DNA of 64,000 nt. It comes from Echinometra lucunter (lineage: Eukaryota; Echinodermata; Echinoidea; Camarodonta; Echinometridae). Position numbers and translations under genes: made by a program. Shown in pieces: positions 47,124 through 56,828 of the stretch. The notes beneath the pieces were generated by a model. It was not told the origin of the DNA. It did no database searches and was given only the letters and a program-made list of their open reading frames with translations. The stretch covers positions 23,120,088 to 23,184,087 of the forward strand of contig CM057157.1 in assembly GCA_029962745.1 (NCBI GenBank), written 5' to 3'. The stretch's first letter is position 1, and the number at the start of each line of letters is the position of its first letter.

Positions 47124-47791
47124 GTCTCAATCGGCGATGTGTGATTGCGCCTTTATTGAACCAAATTTAACATTGACAATAAGAAGCTCATGAAGCGCTT
47201 GCCCGATATAACAACAAGTAATGCATGCAAACTAGATTCAGTGATCTATTCAGATGCCATTCGTCATAACAGGTGAACTGAATAGTTGGTAACCAAGGGT
47301 TCTGGAGAGAAACTTGCATAAGACAGTTTGAACACCATTGGTAAACAGGTCTATTACCATTACTGCTTTATAAAAGATTAGATGTTGGAACAGAAGCAAA
47401 GACAAGAAAGAAAAGAATGAATACAAAGAAAACAAAATATATAGCTTGTATGTGAATAATCGTTCCCCAGGTATGAACGGAGTAGAGAAAAGAGAGAGAA
47501 GATCCAAGCATCACGATATAACTGTGTTTTGAGAAAACAAAACCAATCATCATTTAACGTGTTTAAGGGGCTATGCCGCCCCATGTCCCCCCAACAGTCC
47601 CGCCCATGTCCCCTACCGTCCCGTCTCTAAGACAATGGGATATAGCGACAGGCATTATGTAAATCCGTTTTCAGACGACAGACGCACATGTTGCCGTAGG
47701 TGACGCAGACTTTTCCTCCCCTGTTCCATGTTGAAATATGTACTAAATATTGATTTCCCTTATACTGCAGAAATCTGTTGGAGTAAAATGG
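47124..47791. other. Non-coding stretch before the duplicated block
   Basis: No supported feature. The start of the upstream copy's alignable region is fixed by the gap before copy 2, so the true duplication could extend into this stretch. Confidence 0.35.
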
Positions 47792-47792
47792 G

Positions 47793-50700
47793 GGAAGATG
47801 TTGTGTACTCCAGATACTGCTTTTTATTCCACCGCTTTCCAAACCTGAAGAATAAAGTCGCTCCATTGGTATTTTACATGAAAAAGTGGTCTAAAAAAGT
47901 ACTTGCATATTACCTCACTAAAAGAGCGTAAATTTCTTTCTGAGTAAGCGAAAGAGAGGGAAACAAGTGTAAACCATTTAAACAAGAACGTCAGAAGCTT
48001 GGTTTAAATTCATTCTAAACCCAATGGAATGCTGTATGATGGTGATGCTCTATCATTATCGTATTCATGATTTTTTTCTTAGAAAATTATTTGGGGAAAC
48101 ATACTCTTAAGTCGGCCAATGACTTGATTTCAATTCTAGTCTGCTCCTGCATACCTAAGATATTTAGGTATTACTGACATCATTAATGCTTCTCACGCAG
48201 TCCTATCCTTTGAAAATTGTGGTCGAAAGTGAATTAGTATGTTGGAAAAAAGAAGGCAAGATCGATTATCAAATTATCGGGCAGTCAGTATCACGTGAGA
48301 AAGTAGTCAATCAAAGTCCATTCGCTGATTGACCTTTATAAGAAATTGAATGTATGATAATGTTTCGCTTGCATTTCTCATGAAGTATTTTGATTTATTT
48401 TGACCCGCTTTTAAGCTGCCAATTTTTATTCTAGATTCACTGCATTAAAATTCACTTCGATTTGTCGGCATATATTCTGCATGCAACATGTCCATAGGTT
48501 CGACATGGGAATTACAGGAATTTCGGGGCCCTAACGTAGTTAAAGAACAGGCATTTTGATGGGATATGTAAAGTACAGTCAACCAAAAGTGTTGGGAGCG
48601 AAATTACTCTTCGTTTTTTTCTCTTTTTTTTACGCATTTCCCAAAATGCAGTACCTACATGTCATTGATAACTGTATTGAAATGGAAGAAGACATAAATC
48701 TGTCACACAAAACGTGAAATATCTGATCGAGACCAATCAACGTTTTAGAAAGGCTTTGACGGACATTTTTTCCATTCCTCTGTGGAATCAGTCTTTGATT
48801 AAAGCCCGAATATGTGGATACTGACTGCTGATTATCGAACACTTTTTCGGGAGAGGTGGTCAAAGTTGGCTGCATGGGTGGATATCTTGGGGTAGGGGCG
48901 ACAAGCTTCCCCTTCGACTTTGTGGGAAAAAAAGGGAGGATGTAAAGGGGAAAAATCATGCGAGAAAGCTGAGGACCTCTTGATTTGCCCTTTTTTTTTT
49001 GGTTGTGTGTGTGTGTGGGGGGGGGGAGGGGGGGGGGTTGCCGTCAGGTAAAAGTGTTAGATATGTTCCCCCTCAGTTTATTTATGCATTTCCAACCAGA
49101 TTCTATACTAAACTGTACCATGCATCATCTTTTCTCTGCCCGTATGATGTAATGTCACGATGCCATGTTTTGATATATAGATATGAAATATGTCACACTG
49201 TCACAGAGAAATCCCTCGCAGTTAGCTGCTGTACCTGTGTTTTGAAATAATTTCGTCTAGCATACGTTGAGAACCGCCTTGAGATATCTTGATGCGTATG
49301 ATTATGAGCAGAGAAATCACGACCTAATTACAGTCAAGTTTAGAGATCCGTTATGATGAGGTAGCTTTGGTCAGTGAAGTGAGGGCACATCAGCTTGGGG
49401 AGGGGGTTGGAGGCGATCATACACGACAGATGAAATTCAAGCTTAAAAAAGTTCGTGATGGCGGAAGGAGGTTACGTGGCAAAAAACATCTCACTTCTGC
49501 GTTTTCACTTACTCTCAGTTCCTTCTCTTTCTTTTATTTTCGCATTTTGTTCGTCATTTATGGGCAGTCGTGCCTACTGTAACCCCCTGTATCTATCCCG
49601 CTGAACAAAGCTATTGTTACTCGCTACAAAGGTATTGCTAATTTCTTCTTATTACAATAGTTAGCTTTATACAAACAAATGGATATTTCTTGGGGGGGGG
49701 GGGAATGAATTAAAGTAGTATGTAATATGAGACTACACGGTTATGACTCAGGAGACCCTAATTACTTTTTGCTCATCAATAAAGTCAAATATGGTTCAAG
49801 GTTTCACTGGATTATTTCACGTTTTACCTTTAATGATCATAACTCCACCATGTGACTTTTGTTTCATGCAAGTGATATGAATCGAGACAGCAAGGCTTCA
49901 ACATAATGTATAATATGTAAGTGGGTCGTACGTTCTAATTTCAATTTATTAAGATCGAAACTCATGTATGCGCACATCTGCATTGCTAATTAGATGTTAT
50001 AGGGTTACATAATTGTATATTTTCATTCATAAGGGCGACCTTTTGATTGAAAACAAACATGAAGAAAAGAACATTACGATTTGTTTGACAATTCGTTCAT
50101 CAAATTGATCTTCCAGACTACGTGATTATGACTGACATATGAGGGTACCAAAGCTAGGCAGAATTCAATTTCTCTAGAGAATGTTGCAAAAACATTCCAT
50201 CATATTGTATCATGTGTATAGCCTCAGGACAAATCTAAAGGAATTTGCGAATCATAGGGATGAAACACGGTTTAGAGCATAAGTCATCCCCATTCATTTT
50301 TTTTTTAATCTAGAAATTCTAAATACCAACTCTAATGGCAAATATTAAATGAATCTTAAAATTTAGCAAAACAGACTATATAGTCTTACAATATGTAAAC
50401 GAGGCCCACAATTACTATCATAATTATAATAATCAATTTCATAATGGGGAACTGTGCAATGAATGGATTTCTTTCTATTTGTAACAACTACAAATTGCTT
50501 TAAGACATAAATGTATTTAATTGCCTGCAGTTGCACCTAAATATTGTTTACTTTATCTTTCATATTCGATTTGTGCTTTGGCCACGTTGATTTATCCGTA
50601 TTAGCAAAATGACTGAACACTAATTCGTTTGCCGTCCATATCCTGAAACACCGAATAAAGTCCGACATCCCTGGCAATTACTGAGGTTATGCATGCGTGC

Positions 50701-50839
50701 ATGATACGCAAATCCATTAACAACGTATCACATTTGTTAAGGCATATAACATTACTCATTTGTGTACGTGCGGACATTTTCATTTAGCCGTTGGAAAAGT
50801 CATGACTTTCGCACGTGCGTATCAAAGTGTTTATAATAA
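47793..50839. other. Non-coding part of duplication copy 1
   Basis: G runs occur at about 49017-49036 and 49692-49703. No exon or element is recognised. The frame at 48959-48630 (-) is disrupted by indels in copy 2, arguing against coding. Confidence 0.4.
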
Positions 50840-51340
50840 TGCTGTTGGTGATAATACTATTACTACTAATGATGATGATGATAATTACAATGACAAATGT
50901 AATGCTAATATTAATCATTATTGTAAAAATAATAATAATTCTTGATATAAGGACAGTCAAAGTGATAATGATGATGCTAATAATAATGATAATGATAGTG
51001 ATAATAGTGGTAACAATGATAATGAAAGTAATAACGATAATAATCATTATTAGTCCTGGTACTAGGCATAATTTAATGTCTCCATGTGCTTTCAAAGGAC
51101 TTTACATGTCATTACTCCTGCTCTTGCAATAATAATAATGATAATAATGATTATAATAATAATGATAGTAATGATTATAATAATAATGATAATAATGTAA
51201 TAATGATAAAGAAAGTCATAATGATGATAATTATAATCATTTCTTGTACTAGGCATAATAGATTGTGATATAATGTCTCTGTGTGCTCTCAAAGGACTTT
51301 GGATATCATTACCCTTTCTTTAGCTCCTGTTTGTGGCGCA
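50840..51340 (-). mobile_element. SINE body fragments with expanded AAT/GAT tracts
   Basis: TTTCAAAGGACTTTACATGTCATTAC (51088-51113) and CTCAAAGGACTTTGGATATCATTACC (51288-51313) parallel the body of the SINE at 46303. Each lies next to an imperfect AAT/GAT tract (50855-51050 and 51128-51240). This looks like two 3' portions of minus-strand copies without their tRNA heads. It is present in both duplication copies. Confidence 0.5.
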
Positions 51341-51594
51341 GGGGTTGAAATACATCAGGGGCATCTAGAAACCATACAAAACAATTTTTTCGTCATTTTT
51401 ACCTTTTAAGTGAAAAAAGAATAAATGTACCCCTCTGTGCTACCTGATGTGGTCTTCTTCCTCTTTAAAAAAATGAATTAAAAAACAAACAAACTAAACT
51501 AAACTATAAATAAAGCCTATACCAAATTTTCGCCGTCCTTTATTCTCTCCGTTTTTAAGCAATCAACCAGTGCTTTTTTCTTTTCTAATTTCAG

Positions 51595-51681
51595 GTCTCT
51601 GTGCTAAATGTAGAACCTCCCAAGAATTCGTCGATAAAAACCTGAATTTTTGCCGAGCATGTCATTCTTCACCTATTGCAA
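51595..51681 (+). CDS. Internal coding exon with paired CxxC motifs (phase 1-1), copy 1
   Basis: A strong acceptor (TTTTTTCTTTTCTAATTTCAG) and donor (GCAA|GTAAGT) bound 87 nt that read (G)LCAKCRTSQEFVDKN, then LNFCRACHSSPIA. The cysteines are spaced C-x2-C-x13-C-x2-C. Both borders are phase 1, as usual for extracellular modules. The start continues the signal-peptide exon at 21571 exactly (G|GT = Gly after RVKRD). An extracellular disulfide module is therefore likelier than a zinc finger. The F-V-D...C-R-A-C pattern recalls the first half of TNF-receptor-type cysteine-rich domains, but the match is weak. The spacing equals that of the first nuclear-receptor zinc finger, but the hallmark residues of that family are absent. 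The gene continues beyond this exon, and no later exon was recognised. A transposon nest begins 20 bp after the exon. Confidence 0.55.
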
Positions 51682-51749
51682 GTAAGTATTTTTAAAGTCA
51701 TCTGGGGGGTATTTCACAAAGACTAGATTGACTCCAAAATTTTTGGGGG

Positions 51750-52800
51750 AGGGGGGCAAAGATATCATTTTGCCCCCCCCCCCCAATAATTTCCGAACTA
51801 AAAAAAGAAAAGAGGGGAAAAGAAAAAGAAAAGAGGGGAAAAGAAAAAAGAAAGAGAAAGAAAGGAAAAGGAAGAAGGGAATTGAAAAGAAGAGAAAAAG
51901 ACAGGAAAATGTGAATTTCAAGTGCTCGGTCGCTTCGCTCGCTCGGCATTTACTATCTCATTGACCAATATCGATGATAATTACTGTTCTTATGAAAGGA
52001 AAATGAGTTTTCATCTTGTATCTCTATCTAATGTTATACTATTCTTCTACACATAGCAAGTAATATAACCAAACCTGAATATTACACCAAGAAAACGAAC
52101 GGCAAGTTGACCCCAAATCAGATACACTTTTAGTAGATAAAGCCTATATATCAGTTTTGTACATAGATTTTAAAAATCCCATCTTTTTTTTTTTCGTTAG
52201 CTCGCTCGCTACTCTCGCTTGTAAAATCTAGATACAAGATGATTTCGGGGCAGCAAGTAGCTTATTACAGCAGCGAGATTCCAAAACATCATAATAATAT
52301 TTGGGCTGCGAGGGTGGTTTAAAAATTTACAAAAACCATCTAATGTATTTTGGTGACGAATACAATGCGTATAGCTTTATCGCTTGTTGACTTTGCTCCC
52401 TCGTAGGCTCTTAAAAGTGTATTCTGATGATGAAATAACTATCATGGAAAAAGGGTATATTTTTCCTCGCTCGCTGCGCTCGCTCGTTTCATATTAATGG
52501 TTTGGGAAAGCAACGAACTCGATAAGTGAGAAGGGGTCACCACTTCTACCATAAAAAACAGTGTGATTCTTTCACTCGCTGCACTAGCTCGTAGTATATA
52601 TAAACAGGGTGGTTTCAAGAAGAAAACAATAGACCAGCGATGTGCCAAAATAGAGTCATATTTGGCCAGCGAGGTAACCATATATATATTTTAGGTATCA
52701 TAATGCCTATAATGTATTTTGATAACAAAGTAGCGCCTCTAATAACAACAAAACTGGTTATTTTGCTCGCTCGCTTCGCTCGCTTGCAAAATTGAAAAAA
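51750..52800. repeat. C/G run and GCTCGCTTCGCTCGC-rich segment, copy 1
   Basis: C-rich and A/G-rich blocks (51771-51905) are followed by recurring GC words: GGTCGCTTCGCTCGCTCG (51929), GCTCGCTCGCTACTCTCGC (52200), CTCGCTCGCTGCGCTCGCTC (52470), CACTCGCTGCACTAGCTCG (52573) and GCTCGCTCGCTTCGCTCGCT (52764). The spacing is irregular and the DNA between them is AT-rich. No long frame is open. Confidence 0.7.
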
Positions 52801-52899
52801 AAAAACAAACAAAAACAAAAAAAACAAGGACAAACAAACAGTGGTTCATAATCTAGGAAGATGTGGAATTTCCTCAAATCTAAATGCTTCAAATGTGAA

Positions 52900-52901
<2 letters not shown>

Positions 52902-52947
<46 letters not shown>
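52902..52947. repeat. (AT)n microsatellite, copy 1
   Basis: About 22 AT units abutting the left end of the Penelope-like element. Confidence 0.95.
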
Positions 52948-52951
<4 letters not shown>

Positions 52952-52953
52952 CA

Positions 52954-53952
52954 TAGTTGTGACTGAAGAAGGAGGCGGCAGGACGTTGCTAGTATGTTCA
53001 CTCTGCCTTTATTAAGCCGAGCTTTCGACCCTGTGACAGGTCTTCCTCAGGGCTTGAGATACAAAACAAAAATTAACCAATTGCAAGCATGCAATAAAAC
53101 AACGAATGAAAACAGCATTATAAAACAAATACAACGTAAATAACAGAACACAGTGTTAGCAATTACACAGTCTTTTTAAGTTACAGTTAAATTTAAAATC
53201 AAAGTGTTAAATCAAAGTGAAGAGACGAACGGAAAGTTGTAATCATATAACTCAAGAGTATAATCATAACAATACTAACTAGTTACCTGGATTTGGCAGT
53301 AGGGAGGAGTGGGGGGTTGTAAGTGGGGTGTCTGGCCGTGTGTGGTTTAGAGACATTGATGAACATGGCGGGAGGGGTATGTTTTGAAGGACGGGTGGCA
53401 AAAGGCACCGAACTCTATTGGTGGGCCAGTGGGGTGTGGAGGGGTGGTGATTACGAGCAGCGAACTTTAATGGCGCCAGGAATTGGGAGGGGCTTGTAAG
53501 ATTGTGCCACCAATGAAAGCGTTTTTTTACGTCTACTCCCGTGCGCTTGTGGAAACAAGCCTGAAATAATTGTGTGGACATATATGTATATGCAAAGAAT
53601 ACATGACACATGCGTTAATATAATTTGATAATACACATAATTAAACCTTTATATACATCGTAGGGATCAAGGCGGAACATGCCTGGAAAGAATTGTGTCG
53701 ACATATGTATATGCAAAGAAACAGATTAAATGCACACGACACATGCGTAACATATATTTGCTAATACGCAAAATTTAAACCTTTATAGTTTATACATCGT
53801 AGGGATTAAGGTGGGGGAAGGGGGGGGGGGGGGAGGGGACTTTGGGGATGGGCCGAGAGGGAAGACCTGTCACAGGGTCGAAAGCTCGGCTTAATAAAGG
53901 CAGAGTGAACATACTAGCAACGTCCCGCCGCCTCCTTCTTCAGTCACAACTA
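52954..53952. mobile_element. Penelope-like non-autonomous element with inverted terminal repeats, copy 1
   Basis: The left end 52954-53045 and right end 53870-53952 are inverted copies: TAGTTGTGACTGAAGAAGGA, GGCGGCAGGACGTTGCTAGT, CTCTGCCTTTATTAAGCCGA and GCTTTCGACCCTGTGACAGG. On the minus strand the left end reads CTGAGGA, a stem (GACCUGU/ACAGGGUC) and GAAA, a hammerhead-like core. Penelope-like retroelements are known to carry such ribozymes in terminal repeats that can be inverted. The interior has a 125-bp unit repeated (about 53550-53671, 53678-53810) but no reverse transcriptase. It sits between AT-rich microsatellites. Confidence 0.6.
53023..53050 (-). ncRNA. Hammerhead-like ribozyme core, copy 1
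   Basis: On the minus strand: CUGAGGA, then A, a GACC...GGUC stem with an inner CCUGU/ACAGG pairing, then GAAA and GCUCGGC. CUGANGA and GAAA are the invariant core words. A following hairpin (CUCGGCUU...AAGGCAGAG) could be stem III. The cleavage triplet is not clear, so activity is uncertain. The matching right-end copy has lost the CUGANGA word. Confidence 0.45.
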
Positions 53953-54123
53953 TAACTTGCATACGATGCAGCACCCATCACGTACGTGGCCGAAGCACTT
54001 TCACATTATAATAATATACATTATATAATATATAATATATATATAGATATATGTATAGTATATATACATACATACACACTCACACACACATGTATATATG
54101 TTCATCTCCGCTTGGTCATCTTG

Positions 54124-54169
54124 CCCCCCCCCCCCCCCCCCCCATCCTAAAAATGGATCGACGCCTCTG
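54124..54169. mobile_element. Right end of a CAGAGGCGTCGATCC element, copy 1
   Basis: A run of about 20 C is followed by GGATCGACGCCTCTG (54155-54169). The matching left end CAGAGCGTCGATTG is present only in copy 2 (60770); in copy 1 it has been lost. Confidence 0.6.
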
Positions 54170-54234
54170 TCGCTCTTAACTATGGCAGGGCATTCATGCC
54201 ACTGTTTGCTTTCACCATTGGTCTCTCAAGGGAT

Positions 54235-54595
54235 TGAATTAAATTGAATTTTAATTGAACTGAATTTATTTCTTGTCATGCACAATTAAAAAGGAATAAA
54301 ATTCATTTTAAGGTCTCACATTTGCAATTCACAATACAAAACACATATCATAACTAATATTAACAAATAACTTTCAACATAACAAATTCTGTTGAGAGCC
54401 AGTAGGATGCCAAAACATGTTATTTAAACAGAGGTTAGCACCCCCTGGCTCCCAACATACCAATACATAAATCAAAGTTTAAATCAGTACATGGTAATGT
54501 ACATGACACCAGGCAAATGACATGTAAATGAAACAGAAATTACAAAAACAAAGTTGAAGAATAGGAATTACAAATTCAAAAATTACTTGGATATG
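54235..54595 (-). mobile_element. Probable LINE 3' fragment with ATTGA tail, copy 1
   Basis: On the minus strand the stretch ends GTGCATGACAAGAAATAAAT and then TTCAATT/ATTGAA-type pentamers. Such short-word tails are typical of LINE 3' ends. No reverse transcriptase frame remains. The GGGGGTGCTAACCTCTG word upstream may belong to the element's 3' UTR. Confidence 0.45.
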
Positions 54596-54864
54596 TGTGT
54601 GTAGGATGGGCAAATCATTGTCACAAATTTGAAGAATTTACTTTTTTTTTTTCTTCATCACTGAACTATCAACAATTGTCATATCTACAGATTTGTGACC
54701 ATGATTGCAAATCCTTTGAGAGATCCATGGTGAAAGAAAACAGTGGCATAAATGGCCCAGCCATAGTTTCGTGCGATTTTAGTCAATCTTAGTCTTTGTG
54801 AAACACCACAAGATCTGCTTTTTAAATTGGAACCTGTGTGCAATCACCCTAAAGATGATTTTTC

Positions 54865-55905
54865 ACCGAAAAGAAAAAGTTTTAGCTCTTGTACAAATGA
54901 AAATGATTTGCGAACTTTATTCAAATTCTTTTCAAACAGAGAAAAATACATTTTATCAGAGAGATTTATTTGGACTATTTTCTATTTTATCAAAAATTGT
55001 ACCATTATTAAACGTACTTATGCACTACTGTGATTGCCTTATCATTATAACAAAATATTTCCTCTTTATTTTGTATGATGATTGTTTTGTGCTTTAAACT
55101 AAAATCTGTAATACAGCCACAGATCGTGAAAGTTTTTTTTTTTTAAAACAAGTAAGAACTGAATTGAAATTATCATTAGAATGAATAAGACAAGTTGATA
55201 ATTAGACTAATGGCAGTTGTAACAGGACAGAGGCTGCTCTTTATCTGTTGATTTGTCCTCACAATAAATTCGAAATATAATTTGAATTGATTTAAACGTT
55301 GGACCAAACTCTGATGCCACATGTAGGCGTGTGGTCTTAAATTTCCAGCAATTTGCGCGTAAAAGAGACACCCGAAAACGTCTAAGTCTTTTTTTTTTGG
55401 TAAGAAAATTTACAGAGGCTATAGTCCCTCCCACTCCTGTCATTCATCGGAGGAACTTTATACTATTGCAATGCATTGTGTCTCCATCAGGCATTAATGA
55501 ACGCCAGGCATAATGCATAAACTGTCTATCTTTGGCAGAGGGTCCGTGCCAAAGCATAGCGTTCCGCTTATTCACCCCTCTCTGTTTGTATGTCCACGTG
55601 ATCTTCATTTCGCGCCAAAACTTCATTCCGAGCCAAATAAGAATGGGAAAATGGGAAAAGTAACCCGCTGAAGTCGACACTTGGTAAACGAAACGCCCGT
55701 TAGAATTTTGTTCCACAACTCAATTTGGAGGGCTTTCTATGGCTACGCTGAAGTGAACAATATTAGGTTACACCATGATCTGCCTCTGCAGTTGTTATTC
55801 GAAGGACGTGAATCGGGCCGCAAGTTCTAATTAATACGTTATGTCATTCAGTCACGCTTCTCCTTAAAAGAGTTCTAGAATATGAATGATATTACTCCTT
55901 ACTAT
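54865..55905. other. Non-coding stretch after copy 1
   Basis: AT-rich, with A/T runs at 55131-55146 and 55389-55398. A 90-codon minus-strand frame at 55716-55444 is GC-richer but unidentified. The equivalent of this stretch after copy 2 lies beyond the window. Confidence 0.35.
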
Positions 55906-55909
55906 CAAC

Positions 55910-56320
55910 TTTGTTAAATTCATGAAGGAAATGAGAGAATAATGGTAGCGTAGCATATTGAAATCAAAGTCCAGAGCTGTCCTCCCTTCTTGAAATTTTT
56001 GCAGAGGTTGAAAAAAATGTTTCGCTAGGGTCCTTAGCTTAGAACACAATTAGGAAGGCCAAGTGGTTTCATGACACTGGATTCACTTGGGAAGTTTGAT
56101 TGTAAGCTACGCTATAGCATTATTCTCTATTTTCCTTTCGCATTGTATCTTATTTCCCCGAAAGTTGCCAAATTGTTACATATGTTAATTTCCTTACCGT
56201 TATAACAGCAAGGAACCGACGCGTTGTTTTCAACCTTTGCAGAAATTTCAAAAGGAAGGTCAGCTACTTGGAATTTTGATTAAGCTACCCTATCATTTTT
56301 CCCTCACTTCCTTTGTCAAT
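55910..56320. mobile_element. Cluster of decayed SINE-like repeat fragments
   Basis: A minus-strand fragment (55925-56030) has AGAATAATGGTAGCGTAGCA and CAGAGCTGTCCTCC. Two plus-strand fragments follow (56085-56150: AAGTTTGATTGTAAGCTACG; 56225-56315: CAACCTTTGCAGAAATTTCA). All belong to the family whose best head is at 25390. The tRNA-like part is not recognisable. Confidence 0.5.
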
Positions 56321-56328
56321 ATATAAGT

Positions 56329-56828
56329 NNNNNNNNNNNNNNNNNNNNNNNNNNNNNNNNNNNNNNNNNNNNNNNNNNNNNNNNNNNNNNNNNNNNNNNN
56401 NNNNNNNNNNNNNNNNNNNNNNNNNNNNNNNNNNNNNNNNNNNNNNNNNNNNNNNNNNNNNNNNNNNNNNNNNNNNNNNNNNNNNNNNNNNNNNNNNNNN
56501 NNNNNNNNNNNNNNNNNNNNNNNNNNNNNNNNNNNNNNNNNNNNNNNNNNNNNNNNNNNNNNNNNNNNNNNNNNNNNNNNNNNNNNNNNNNNNNNNNNNN
56601 NNNNNNNNNNNNNNNNNNNNNNNNNNNNNNNNNNNNNNNNNNNNNNNNNNNNNNNNNNNNNNNNNNNNNNNNNNNNNNNNNNNNNNNNNNNNNNNNNNNN
56701 NNNNNNNNNNNNNNNNNNNNNNNNNNNNNNNNNNNNNNNNNNNNNNNNNNNNNNNNNNNNNNNNNNNNNNNNNNNNNNNNNNNNNNNNNNNNNNNNNNNN
56801 NNNNNNNNNNNNNNNNNNNNNNNNNNNN
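56329..56828. other. Assembly gap of 500 N
   Basis: Exactly 500 N, which suggests a placeholder length rather than a measured gap. Copy 2 of the duplication begins immediately after it. Confidence 0.99.

Larger units (their letters stand above)
51702..54811. mobile_element. GTTTCACAAAGACT element split by nested insertions, copy 1
   Basis: The left end CTGGGGGGTATTTCACAAAG plus ACTAGATTGACT is matched by the inverse of the right end, AGTCAATCTTAGTCTTTGTG plus AAACACCAC, 3.1 kb away. Elements of this family are only about 0.2 kb when intact (35972-36172), so the rest is later insertions. In order these are a CAGAGGCGTCGATCC-ended element, a GCTCGCTTCGCTCGC-rich segment, a Penelope-like element and a LINE 3' fragment. 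Confidence 0.65.
47792..54864 (+). repeat. Large direct duplication, copy 1
   Basis: The whole block recurs in order and orientation at 56829-64000. Differences are mostly one-base changes in homopolymer length, (AT)n length changes and two short insertions in copy 2 (about 60766-60815 and 63118-63210). It contains one coding exon (51595-51681), SINE fragments and a transposon nest. Confidence 0.95.

Noticed and set aside
50784..51292. Ile/Met/Asn-rich frames on both strands, repeated at 59812-60229
   Set aside because: They come from AAT/GAT tracts, and apparent conservation between copies is only the duplication.
51595..51681. Nuclear-receptor zinc finger
   Set aside because: The cysteine spacing fits, but the conserved residues between and after the cysteines are missing, and the exon appears to follow a signal peptide.
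51698..51964. Lys/Arg/Glu-rich frames near the C run
   Set aside because: They are translations of an A/G-rich tract next to a homopolymer, and they shift frame between the two copies.
53279..53611. 110-codon minus-strand frame inside the Penelope-like element as coding
   Set aside because: It is Pro/His/Ser/Leu-rich, with no reverse transcriptase or GIY-YIG motif, and it is disrupted by indels in copy 2.
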